A program made the translations under genes and the position numbers. A stretch of DNA of 5,881 nucleotides, from NCBI GenBank assembly GCA_016649775.1, contig JAENWY010000145.1, positions 1 through 5,881 on the forward strand, written 5' to 3'. Origin of the DNA: Spirochaetaceae bacterium. GTDB taxonomy: Bacteria > Spirochaetota > Spirochaetia > Sphaerochaetales > Sphaerochaetaceae. The notes beneath the pieces are model-generated. The model was not told the DNA's origin. It searched no databases and saw only the letters and a list, made by a program, of their open reading frames with translations. Position 1 is the first letter of the stretch; the number at the start of each line of letters is the position of its first letter. Shown here one piece after another: positions 1 through 5,686 of the stretch.

Positions 1-226
1 AATATTCATAAAAAAAGATTTTAAATCCTGAAATATTTATTTCATATTAGTATTTACAATTATATTTGTAGTTATTTAGATATTACATTTAAATTAGCAA
101 TGAATATAAGTTTTATGTAATAATATCTTATACTTGGTTTAAAAATTGATATATTCATAAAATCAAGTAATTTATATTACATTTTGCCCAATAATACAAT
201 TTTTATATCTTTTTTCACAAATATAC
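1..226. other. AT-rich non-coding stretch
   Basis: I see no convincing gene, RNA or terminator here on either strand. The stretch is extremely AT-rich. The only structured item is a 16-nt palindrome at 29-44 (arms TGAAATA and TATTTCA around TT), which is weak evidence of function at this base composition. Confidence 0.6.
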
Positions 227-255
227 TTGCATTTAATTCCATAAAGTAATATAAA
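227..255 (+). promoter_or_regulatory. Promoter of the tRNA-Arg gene
   Basis: A sigma70-type pair is visible: -35 TTGCAT at 227-232, a spacer of exactly 17 bp, and -10 TATAAA at 250-255. The predicted start is near 262, giving a leader of about 30 nt before the mature tRNA. The leader would be removed by RNase P. An 8-bp inverted repeat (AACAATAA at 254-261 and TTATTGTT at 281-288) spans the start region. Confidence 0.65.
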
Positions 256-291
256 CAATAACGCAATGGGACGTTAAGTTTTATTGTTAAT

Positions 292-365
292 GCGCCAGTA
301 GCTCAGCTGGATAGAGCAATTGCCTTCTAAGCAATAGGTCATAGGTTCGACTCCTATCTGGCGCA
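292..365 (+). tRNA. tRNA-Arg, anticodon UCU
   Basis: This is a complete cloverleaf. The acceptor stem pairs 292-298 with 358-364 (GCGCCAG/CTGGCGC), with discriminator A365. The D-stem is GCTC 301-304 with GAGC 314-317. The anticodon stem is ATTGC 319-323 with GCAAT 331-335, and its loop CTTCTAA carries anticodon TCT at 326-328, which reads AGA (and AGG by wobble). The T-arm is ATAGG 341-345 with CCTAT 353-357 around TTCGACT. All stems are fully paired. The 3' CCA is not encoded, so it must be added by a CCA-adding enzyme. AGA is an expected major Arg codon in a genome this AT-rich. Confidence 0.97.
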
Positions 366-369
366 TTAT

Positions 370-400
370 TACTCTTCATTTATTTGAAGAGTATTTTTTT
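370..400 (+). terminator. Rho-independent terminator after tRNA-Arg
   Basis: A perfect 9-bp stem (TACTCTTCA 370-378 with TGAAGAGTA 385-393) encloses a 6-nt loop and is followed by seven T at 394-400. It lies five bases after the tRNA and ends tRNA transcription. In the other direction there is no T tract, so it is not a good terminator for the minus-strand gene that stops at 411. Confidence 0.9.
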
Positions 401-410
401 CTACAAGTTC

Positions 411-686
411 TTATAATTTCTTTTTAGCTAATATAAAAAGATTAATTGATACAATAAAAAATAAAATTGCACTTACAAAAAGCGTACAACCTAAAATTAT
501 CATCATTAAAGGCATTAGAGAATGCACAGATAGAGATGAATAAGTAATGCTTGCAGTAACACCTGCATTAAAATCTTGAATACTCATTGGTGTTAATATC
601 AAACCCAATGAATAAACTATAATAATTAAACCTATTAAAAAACTTAATATAGCGAATACTAAACTTATAATTGCGCCTTTCTTCAT
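411..686 (-). CDS. Small two-helix membrane protein, function unknown
   Basis: This 91-residue protein is not one I recognise. It starts with ATG behind a good Shine-Dalgarno (GAGG, 7 nt upstream) and ends with TAA. It has two long hydrophobic segments, at about residues 5-31 and 57-87, separated by a polar, Ser/Thr-rich loop (32-56). The positive charges sit at the two ends (MKKG at the start, AKKKL at the end). By the positive-inside rule both termini should face the cytoplasm and the loop should lie outside. There is no signal cleavage site, lipobox or catalytic motif. It lies 87 nt downstream of the methyltransferase-like gene on the same strand. It could be the last gene of the mtn operon, or be expressed from a candidate promoter in that gap. 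The Shine-Dalgarno and clean membrane topology argue that it is real. Confidence 0.7.
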   Translation of the reverse strand: MKKGAIISLVFAILSFLIGLIIIVYSLGLILTPMSIQDFNAGVTASITYSSLSVHSLMPLMMIILGCTLFVSAILFFIVSINLFILAKKKL

Positions 687-714
687 ATTATTACCTCAAA
701 TAGTTAATAATAGT

Positions 715-743
715 ATTTTATCTTTAATTTACTAATTAGTTAA
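715..743 (-). promoter_or_regulatory. Candidate promoter of the small membrane protein
   Basis: Read on the minus strand, TTAACT (743-738) and TAAAAT (720-715) are 17 bp apart, matching four and five of six consensus bases. The predicted start lies shortly before the Shine-Dalgarno of the 686-411 gene. A 10-bp perfect palindrome, ACTAATTAGT (731-740), overlaps the -35 box and spacer and could be an operator. AT-rich sequence yields such matches by chance, so this is tentative. Confidence 0.35.
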
Positions 744-773
744 GGAATATTTAATGAAGAAATATGTAGTTAC

Positions 774-1229
774 TTAATTCCGGCTAGCAAATACTACTAC
801 TACTTGTTTTTCTCCAATGGAATCTACTTTATCTATGCTTTTTATTTTTAGACCAAGAGCTGAAAGAGCTGAAGCAATATCAATCAAAGTATAACCATAT
901 ACATCTTCCTCTTTTTCCCCCCTCCATGATTCCATTTTTCTAGCAACACTAAGCATAGGTCGAAGTTCTTCAATAAAATCAAATACTAATAATCCATTCT
1001 CTGATAAAGCTGATTTTGCTAGCATTAATATTGATGTAAAGTCTTTAACATTTAAAATAGGACTAATCATTTCAAGTACTATTAAATCATATTGGTTAGC
1101 TGTATCAATTACTAACCCAGCTTTTAAAAAAGGTAAATCTTTTATAATTCTTGTAGTTAAACCATAAGAGTATATTTTATCAATATCCTCATTTCCTAAG
1201 TAGTTTCCTATAACTCTTTTCAAACTCAT
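774..1229 (-). CDS. Methyltransferase-like protein lacking SAM motif I
   Basis: This 151-residue protein resembles the C-terminal two thirds of a class I SAM-dependent methyltransferase. The segment QYDLIVLEMI (46-55) looks like the strand-4 'fDlv' motif. ALSENGLLVFDF (74-85) looks like the 'LkpgGllv' strand-5 motif. DIASALSALGLKIKSIDKV (117-135) looks like the closing 'l..aGF.v..v' unit. The N-terminal 40 residues contain no GxGxG glycine-rich motif I, which normally binds SAM, and 151 residues is short for a complete domain. The start is well supported: ATG sits behind AGGAG with 5-nt spacing, and the phosphorylase stop lies only 20 nt upstream, so no missing 5' exon fits there. It is the third gene of the mtn operon and probably co-translated. 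It may be a pseudo-methyltransferase or a regulatory or partner subunit. The family call is inference from pattern; function unknown. A G6 run (GGGGGG, minus strand) lies at 917-922. Confidence 0.65.
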   Translation of the reverse strand: MSLKRVIGNYLGNEDIDKIYSYGLTTRIIKDLPFLKAGLVIDTANQYDLIVLEMISPILNVKDFTSILMLAKSALSENGLLVFDFIEELRPMLSVARKMESWRGEKEEDVYGYTLIDIASALSALGLKIKSIDKVDSIGEKQVVVVFASRN

Positions 1230-1249
1230 ACATTCTCCTGAAATTTGTT

Positions 1250-1951
1250 CTATTTCAATAATACTTTTCTACAAATATTTAATAAATTAGTAGATATGTT
1301 TTGTACTTCCTCATCACTTACAAAGTCAATTTGACTATCACCAGTAATACCAGAACACCAATTGATACTGTATGCAATGGATGCAATCTTTATTTTTTTT
1401 TCTTTCATCAATGTTATCTCAGGAATAGCGGTCATTCCAACAAAATCTCCACCAAGAAGTGAATACATTCTAATTTCAGCAGGGCTTTCAAAACGTGGCC
1501 CTTCTGTTGCAACATATATTCCCCCTAAATGCATATCAATTCCAAAGTCTTTAGACTTGTTAACTATTTTAGTTTGTAAAGATTCGTCAAAAATATCAAC
1601 CATATCAGTATGAAAAACATTTCCAACTTCACTAAAAGTTTTATTGCCTCTTGTTGTAAAGTCCAAAAAGTCACACATAATAGTTGAAATTCCAGGTGGA
1701 AATTTATTGCTTATCGATCCAACACAATAAATACTTATACATTCATCAACTCCAAGCATACTTAATGCTTCGACATTCGCCTTATAATTAACTAAATGTG
1801 GTGGATATTCATGATTTTCACCATGTCTTAAAACATAAATTATATTATTTTCTTTATAATATTTTGCTTTACCATATTTTGTTTCTATATATTGAATTCC
1901 TGTGATATCCAAAATTTTATCTATTCCCGACCCACCAATTATTGCTTTCAT
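1250..1951 (-). CDS. MtnP-type phosphorylase (methylthioadenosine or methylthioinosine)
   Basis: The 233-residue protein belongs to the PNP/MTAP family of trimeric nucleoside phosphorylases. These use phosphate to split 5'-methylthio-nucleosides into a purine base and 5-methylthioribose-1-phosphate. Visible motifs in order: GGSGID (6-11) at the phosphate loop, RHGENHEYPP..VNY (42-56), the CVGS strand (76-79), DFLDFTTR (94-101), FHTDM (113-117), TEGPRFESPAEI (149-160) and GMTAIPE (172-178). In human MTAP the purine-binding segment carries Asp220 and Asp222. Here it reads SINWCSG (195-201), with Asn197 and no acidic residue. That resembles 6-oxopurine enzymes such as methylthioinosine phosphorylase or PNP, so the true substrate may be the deaminated nucleoside. 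The protein is somewhat shorter than typical MTAPs (about 250-290). Its ATG overlaps the mtnA stop by one base (TAATG), with AGGA 9 nt upstream, showing translational coupling. The product feeds directly into MtnA. Family is certain; exact substrate is not. Confidence 0.9.
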   Translation of the reverse strand: MKAIIGGSGIDKILDITGIQYIETKYGKAKYYKENNIIYVLRHGENHEYPPHLVNYKANVEALSMLGVDECISIYCVGSISNKFPPGISTIMCDFLDFTTRGNKTFSEVGNVFHTDMVDIFDESLQTKIVNKSKDFGIDMHLGGIYVATEGPRFESPAEIRMYSLLGGDFVGMTAIPEITLMKEKKIKIASIAYSINWCSGITGDSQIDFVSDEEVQNISTNLLNICRKVLLK

Positions 1952-2976
1952 TAAAAATATTCCTTTATTTTATTAGGACTAAAAATACCCTTATTTGTAA
2001 CGATATTAGTAACTAATTTGCTATCAATTATATCAAAAGCTGGATATAAAGCCTCAATTCCTTCCTCACTAATAGGATGATTAAATATATTTAAAATTTC
2101 CTTTCCATCCCTAAGTTCCATTTTAATTTTATTCTTGTCTGTTTTTGTTTTATCAGGGGACATTGAAAAAGCGGTATAAGGGATTCCATAATAATATGCA
2201 GCAATTGCATTAGATAATGTTCCAATTTTATTAACAACTGTTCCATCCATACAAACCAAATCAGATGCACTCATATAATGATTAACCTCTCCGTTTCTCA
2301 TAAAATAAGCACCCATACTATCGGTAATGATATTCACAGGTATTCCCATTTCTTTCATACTCGGTGCAGTTAATCTTGATCCTTGAAAATATGGACGAGT
2401 TTCATTTGCCAAAACTTTTATTGATTTTCCTTCTTTAATTGCATAATATATTGATAATATTAATGTATGCTCCGCAAAGCAAGTTGTTAATATTGTATCT
2501 CCATCATTTAGTAGAGAAGATCCTAGAAGACCCATATTATGATATACTAAATCTTCTTCATGCTCTTTTTCTTTTACACATTCTATAACATAATCTCGAA
2601 ATTGAATTGGAGTTGATTTAATCATAACTTCTTTTAATTTTAAAAGTAATTCTTCTATAACTCTTTTCATTGTGGTATTAGTTGGACGAGAATTGATAAT
2701 TGTTTGCATATTTTTGCATAAAGTATCAAAATCATACTCTAATATATTATTGCACATCTGCGAAGTTAAATAACACATTGAGGTAAGAGCAACTTGAAGA
2801 GGTCCTCCGCCTTGAGTTATCATATTCTTTATAGCAGTTGATATTTCTTCTGAATTACTACAGATTACAAAACTTTTTTCAAATGGAAATATTTTTCTAT
2901 TTCCTATATATAATTTTTGCTCATCATAGTAACAAATATTTGAATTCTTCAATAAATACGGTAATTTTAATTCCAT
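1951..2976 (-). CDS. Methylthioribose-1-phosphate isomerase, divergent MtnA
   Basis: The 341-residue protein is of the eIF2B-alpha/beta/delta-like isomerase family. MtnA converts 5-methylthioribose-1-phosphate to the ribulose form in methionine salvage. Visible in order: GGGPLQVAL (56-64) in place of the usual RGAPAIG; RPTN (97-100); DGDTILTTC with candidate catalytic Cys166; NETRPYFQGSRLTA (191-204); GIPVNIITDSMGAYFM (211-226); VCMD with candidate catalytic Asp244; NKIGT (249-253); and PAFDIIDSKLVTNIVTNKGIFSP (312-334) at the C-terminus. Odd points: the substrate-binding Arg of the RGA motif is Gln, and the loop between Asp244 and Asn249 is about five residues shorter than in typical MtnA. 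I place the start at ATG 2976, because GAAGGA (2983-2988) lies 6 nt upstream. The longer reading from TTG 3027 and the ATG at 3003 lack a good ribosome site and add 17 or 9 residues that do not look like family sequence. It heads the operon with mtnP. Ribose-1,5-bisphosphate isomerase is an alternative family member, but the mtnP coupling favours MtnA. Confidence 0.87.
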   Translation of the reverse strand: MELKLPYLLKNSNICYYDEQKLYIGNRKIFPFEKSFVICSNSEEISTAIKNMITQGGGPLQVALTSMCYLTSQMCNNILEYDFDTLCKNMQTIINSRPTNTTMKRVIEELLLKLKEVMIKSTPIQFRDYVIECVKEKEHEEDLVYHNMGLLGSSLLNDGDTILTTCFAEHTLILSIYYAIKEGKSIKVLANETRPYFQGSRLTAPSMKEMGIPVNIITDSMGAYFMRNGEVNHYMSASDLVCMDGTVVNKIGTLSNAIAAYYYGIPYTAFSMSPDKTKTDKNKIKMELRDGKEILNIFNHPISEEGIEALYPAFDIIDSKLVTNIVTNKGIFSPNKIKEYF

Positions 2977-2982
2977 TAGTAT

Positions 2983-2988
2983 TCCTTC
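2983..2988 (-). promoter_or_regulatory. Ribosome binding site that fixes the mtnA start
   Basis: GAAGGA on the minus strand lies 6 nt before ATG 2976-2974. The two upstream in-frame starts (TTG at 3027 and ATG at 3003) have only weak purine stretches before them, so this site decides the annotated start. Confidence 0.75.
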
Positions 2989-3076
2989 AATTAAATTTAG
3001 CATGCGTTTTACTTTCGTAGCAAGCAAATTATTATTTTTTTCACAAATTACACTATTATTTTTTATTTTTCACTTT

Positions 3077-3105
3077 TGTAAATACCCTTAAGAGATAATT
3101 GTCAA
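3077..3105 (-). promoter_or_regulatory. Candidate promoter of the mtnA-mtnP operon
   Basis: A perfect -35 hexamer TTGACA reads on the minus strand at 3105-3100. At 17-bp spacing the -10 is poor (TTTACA, 3082-3077). At 15 bp it is TATTTA (3084-3079). The resulting leader would be about 90-100 nt before ATG 2976. I looked for a SAM-type or other known methionine-pathway riboswitch in it and saw none. Confidence 0.35.
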
Positions 3106-3190
3106 AATACATAAAACTACATGAATTTGTTATTTTAATATCGGATAACAAAATAATAGAATTTTTAATTCAATTGTTTTAACCTTTCAT

Positions 3191-3219
3191 TTGACTAAAT
3201 TGGGTTCTTAACATACAGT
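3191..3219 (+). promoter_or_regulatory. Promoter of the exported FKBP gene
   Basis: -35 TTGACT (3191-3196) and -10 TACAGT (3214-3219) are separated by 17 bp. The predicted start is near 3226, with a leader of about 40 nt. The 15-nt palindrome at 3232-3246 falls immediately downstream of the start, a position suited to an operator or a 5' stem-loop. Confidence 0.55.
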
Positions 3220-3231
3220 TAAAAAAATCAG

Positions 3232-3246
3232 TAGTGTTTTACACTA
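3232..3246. promoter_or_regulatory. Palindrome between promoter and FKBP gene, possible operator
   Basis: A perfect inverted repeat has 6-bp arms TAGTGT and ACACTA around TTT. It lies just downstream of the predicted transcription start and 19 nt before the ATG. Its right arm is part of an 11-nt sequence, TTACACTATTA (3239-3249), that recurs identically at 3048-3058 next to the mtnA leader. This could be a repressor site serving both divergent genes, or a short RNA hairpin. No known regulator is recognised. Confidence 0.35.
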
Positions 3247-3265
3247 TTAAATAAAGGAAATAATA

Positions 3266-4570
3266 ATGAATTTTTTCAAATTAACAAAGGTAATAGCTGT
3301 ATTAGCTACCTCTCTTTTTGTAACTTCTTCTCTTTTCGCTGCTGGCGCTAAAGAAGCAGTACCTTCTTCAACAATCGCTATGATTGAAAATATTGACTCT
3401 AATACGAATACATATAGTTTCCAAGTATTATCTTCAACAAACGAATTAAACTTCACAGTAAAAAATGATAATTCTTCTTCTATATATGATTTAGCTTCAT
3501 ATCAAGTTGGAGATTATATTGAAATCGATGGTTTAACTGATGGAACTGCTAATTCAATACGTTATATAACACCCTTAGTAGCTAGTGGTATGATTCAATT
3601 CACTGCTGCAACTCCTCAATTAGATGTACCTGTTATCGATTATGGTTTTAATAATAACTTAGGACAAAGTGTTAACTATTCTTATGGCCAATTAATTGAA
3701 AAGAATTTTGAAACTCAAAAAACTTATGTTGATGCTTCTTATTTTGCTAGAGGTATTTTAGATTTAATTAATGTAGATAGTCAAAAGGTTTCTTTATACA
3801 CAATGGACGAAATGCAAAAAATCTATGAAGATTATAGTGCAGCCGTTCAAGCTGACAAAACTATTCTTCCAACTGTATTCGGAGAAGATGTTGATTTAGC
3901 TACTATTAAAACATTAGAAAAATCAGATGATATGGGTAAGAAATTTGCTTACACATATGGTTACATGTTCGCTGCAAACTTTGCTCAAAGTGGTTTCCCT
4001 TTAGATGCTGAATTCTTAATAAATGGTTTCTTAGATGCTGCTTTTGCTCATGATAGCCAAATTTCAGAATACCAACAACAAAATGCGGTTAGAGATTTTG
4101 AAGCTCAATTCTCAGCTAAACAAGCAGCTGATTCTAAAACATTAGCAGAAAATAATTTAAATGCAGCTAATCAATTCTTAGCAACTAACAAAACTAATTC
4201 TGATGTTGTCACATTAGAAGATGGTTTACAATATAAAGTGTTAACTCCTGCAAAAGGAGCAAGTCCTGTTAAAACGGATATTGTTACTTTAAATTACGAA
4301 TTAAGTACTCCTACAGGAACCGTATTAGATAGTTCTTACCAAAGAGGTAAACCTTCACAGTTCCCATTAAGTGATGTTATTCCAGGTTTCCAAGAAGCTG
4401 TTGAAAACATGAATGTTGGTGAGACAATTATTGCTTGGGTTCACCCTGATTTAGGTTATGGAGTTTCTGGTAATACTAATGTAGAACCTAATACACTATT
4501 AACATTTAAAATTGAATTAATTTCAATCGATCAAGCAATGGCTACTGATACAGCAAGCGTTACTAAGTAA
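3266..4570 (+). CDS. Exported FKBP-type prolyl isomerase, duplicated FKBP_N region
   Basis: The 434-residue protein has a type I signal peptide (basic MNFFKLTK, hydrophobic 9-24, likely cleavage around AAGA, 25-28) and no lipobox Cys, so it should act in the periplasm. Residues about 35-108 form an unassigned beta-rich module. Two copies of an FKBP_N-like helical unit follow, at about 137-168 and 228-260, sharing the pattern Y-x-Y-G...N-F...D...F..G.L-D; in Mip/FkpA this region mediates dimerisation. A Gln/Ala-rich helix (268-307) leads to the FKBP_C catalytic domain (about 316-421). Ligand-pocket positions match FKBP12: Tyr344, Asp355, Phe366, Val371-Ile372, Tyr398 and Phe414. The pocket Trp is Phe375 and Phe36 is Leu354, both conservative. 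It should catalyse Xaa-Pro isomerisation and assist folding of envelope proteins. The start has AAAGGA (3253-3258) 7 nt upstream. It is monocistronic, with its own promoter and terminator. Confidence 0.93.
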   Translation: MNFFKLTKVIAVLATSLFVTSSLFAAGAKEAVPSSTIAMIENIDSNTNTYSFQVLSSTNELNFTVKNDNSSSIYDLASYQVGDYIEIDGLTDGTANSIRYITPLVASGMIQFTAATPQLDVPVIDYGFNNNLGQSVNYSYGQLIEKNFETQKTYVDASYFARGILDLINVDSQKVSLYTMDEMQKIYEDYSAAVQADKTILPTVFGEDVDLATIKTLEKSDDMGKKFAYTYGYMFAANFAQSGFPLDAEFLINGFLDAAFAHDSQISEYQQQNAVRDFEAQFSAKQAADSKTLAENNLNAANQFLATNKTNSDVVTLEDGLQYKVLTPAKGASPVKTDIVTLNYELSTPTGTVLDSSYQRGKPSQFPLSDVIPGFQEAVENMNVGETIIAWVHPDLGYGVSGNTNVEPNTLLTFKIELISIDQAMATDTASVTK

Positions 4571-4590
4571 TTATATTTTAATATTGATAC

Positions 4591-4626
4591 AAAGCTACTT
4601 TGATTAATTTCAAGGTAGCTTTTTTT
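4591..4626 (+). terminator. Rho-independent terminator after the FKBP gene
   Basis: A 13-bp stem (4591-4603 with 4610-4622, one G-T wobble) around the loop TTAATT runs into a T tract ending at 4626. It lies 20 nt after the stop codon and separates the FKBP gene from the SAM hydrolase gene transcriptionally. Confidence 0.92.
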
Positions 4627-4704
4627 GTATTTTCTTATATAGTTCCTTATTTAGATTTTGAAATTCGTATTTGTTATATATTTATGAACCTTTTTATTTT
4701 TTTT

Positions 4705-4742
4705 TAGACATACTCTTAAATTCATGCTATGGTTTTTATAAT
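4705..4742 (+). promoter_or_regulatory. Candidate promoter of the SAM hydrolase gene
   Basis: TAGACA (4705-4710) is followed after exactly 17 bp by TATGGT (4728-4733), which carries a TGc extension upstream (TGCTATGGT), an extended -10. A consensus TATAAT also lies at 4737-4742 but has no good -35 and would leave almost no leader before the ribosome site at 4749. The first pair is preferred. The leader is too short for a riboswitch. Confidence 0.45.
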
Positions 4743-4748
4743 CTTTGT

Positions 4749-4754
4749 AGGAGG
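4749..4754 (+). promoter_or_regulatory. Ribosome binding site that fixes the SAM hydrolase start
   Basis: AGGAGG, a full consensus Shine-Dalgarno, lies 6 nt before ATG 4761. An in-frame upstream start at 4671 (TTG) would add 30 hydrophobic, Tyr/Phe-rich residues unlike the family's N-terminus and has no ribosome site, so it is rejected. Confidence 0.9.
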
Positions 4755-4760
4755 ATTTTA

Positions 4761-5615
4761 ATGAGCAATATTACGGATCGAAATTGCGTGGTTTTTATGA
4801 GTGACTTTGGCTTAGTAGATTCTGCTGTATCTGCAATGCATGGCGTCGCAGATAGTGTGTCTCGTAAATTAAAAATAGAAGATTTAACACATGAAATTCC
4901 ACCATTTAACATATGGGAAGCTTCCTATAGGTTAATTCAAGCTGTTTCCTATTGGGCACCAGGAACTGTATTTGTTTGTGTTATCGATCCAGGCGTTGGT
5001 AGTAACCGTAAATCAGTTGTTGTAAAGACAAAATCTGGCCATTTCATTGTTACCCCTGATAATGGTACATTAACACATGTCTCAAAAAAAATCGGAATAG
5101 TAGAAAGACGTGAGATTTCAGAGAAAATAAATAGACTTGAAGGGTCTAGTGAAAGTTATACTTTTCATGGCCGTGATGTTTATGCCTATACAGGGGCTAA
5201 ACTAGCTGCTGGAATTATTAGCTTTGAAGAAGTTGGCGATTTACTAGATAATCAAGTAGTTGAACTTGATTTTCAAATGCCAAAAACAAAAGATAATTCA
5301 ATCGTTGGTTCCATTGATATTTTAGATATTAGATATGGATCCCCATGGACTAATATTCCCTACTCTCTTTTAACTAAAAATGGAATAAAATATGGTGATA
5401 CTATAAATGTTACTATAAGCTATCAAGAAATAATTGTTTATGGCTACAATGTTATCTTCGGAAGAAGTTTTACTGAAGTAAAACAAGGTGAAGACTTAGC
5501 ATACATAAATAGCTTACTTAATTTAGCATTTGCTATTAATCAAGGTAGTTTTTCAAAAACATACCAAATTGGAACTGGTGAAGGATGGACAGTTTCATTG
5601 AATAAAGTTAATTAG
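4761..5615 (+). CDS. SAM hydroxide adenosyltransferase (DUF62 family)
   Basis: The 284-residue protein belongs to the SAM hydroxide adenosyltransferase family, relatives of the bacterial fluorinase and chlorinase. Members hydrolyse S-adenosylmethionine to L-methionine and adenosine, using water activated by an Asp-Arg-His set. All three appear present: Asp76 and Arg83 in DPGVGSNRK (76-84), and His136 in TFHGRD (134-139). Other family marks are SDFG (14-17), THEIPPF (43-49), the PDNGTL turn (99-104) and the C-terminal beta-barrel part with GSPWTNIP (193-200), where Asn198 is expected to help bind the substrate. The length is normal for the family, and I see no sign of the extra loop of fluorinases. 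The protein is cytoplasmic, with no signal peptide. It is transcribed separately from the FKBP gene before it. The mtn genes nearby treat another SAM by-product, so a shared role in SAM balance is an inference. No convincing terminator follows the gene. Confidence 0.93.
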   Translation: MSNITDRNCVVFMSDFGLVDSAVSAMHGVADSVSRKLKIEDLTHEIPPFNIWEASYRLIQAVSYWAPGTVFVCVIDPGVGSNRKSVVVKTKSGHFIVTPDNGTLTHVSKKIGIVERREISEKINRLEGSSESYTFHGRDVYAYTGAKLAAGIISFEEVGDLLDNQVVELDFQMPKTKDNSIVGSIDILDIRYGSPWTNIPYSLLTKNGIKYGDTINVTISYQEIIVYGYNVIFGRSFTEVKQGEDLAYINSLLNLAFAINQGSFSKTYQIGTGEGWTVSLNKVN

Positions 5616-5686
5616 TATATTATTTTCTTGGAGGAAAAGAAACAGGCTCTAAAACTTACAGGGGGGAATAGTTAATTATATAACAG

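Noticed and set aside
29..44. TGAAATA/TATTTCA palindrome as a terminator or operator
   Set aside because: Arms are almost all A/T, there is no T tract or promoter next to it, and chance occurrence is likely here.
1362..1613. 83-codon open frame on the plus strand
   Set aside because: It lies wholly antisense to the phosphorylase gene, whose motifs are clear, and it has no plausible ribosome site or domain.
2838..3020. 60-codon open frame on the plus strand
   Set aside because: Antisense to the 5' part of mtnA; its hydrophobic composition reflects the reverse complement of AT-rich codons.
2977..3027. 17-residue N-terminal extension of MtnA from TTG 3027
   Set aside because: No ribosome site precedes the TTG or the ATG at 3003, while GAAGGA is ideally placed before ATG 2976.
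2977..3100. SAM or other methionine-pathway riboswitch in the mtnA leader
   Set aside because: The leader is AT-rich, without the conserved helices or core motifs of known SAM riboswitches that I could recognise.
3247..3456. 69-codon open frame on the minus strand
   Set aside because: Antisense to the signal peptide region of the FKBP gene and lacking start signals.
4671..4760. 30-residue N-terminal extension of the SAM hydrolase
   Set aside because: It starts at TTG without a ribosome site, overlaps the candidate promoter and is unlike the family; AGGAGG precedes ATG 4761.
5616..5675. In-frame 19-codon continuation after the TAG of the SAM hydrolase (possible read-through)
   Set aside because: The protein already ends at the family's usual C-terminus, and nothing indicates TAG recoding.
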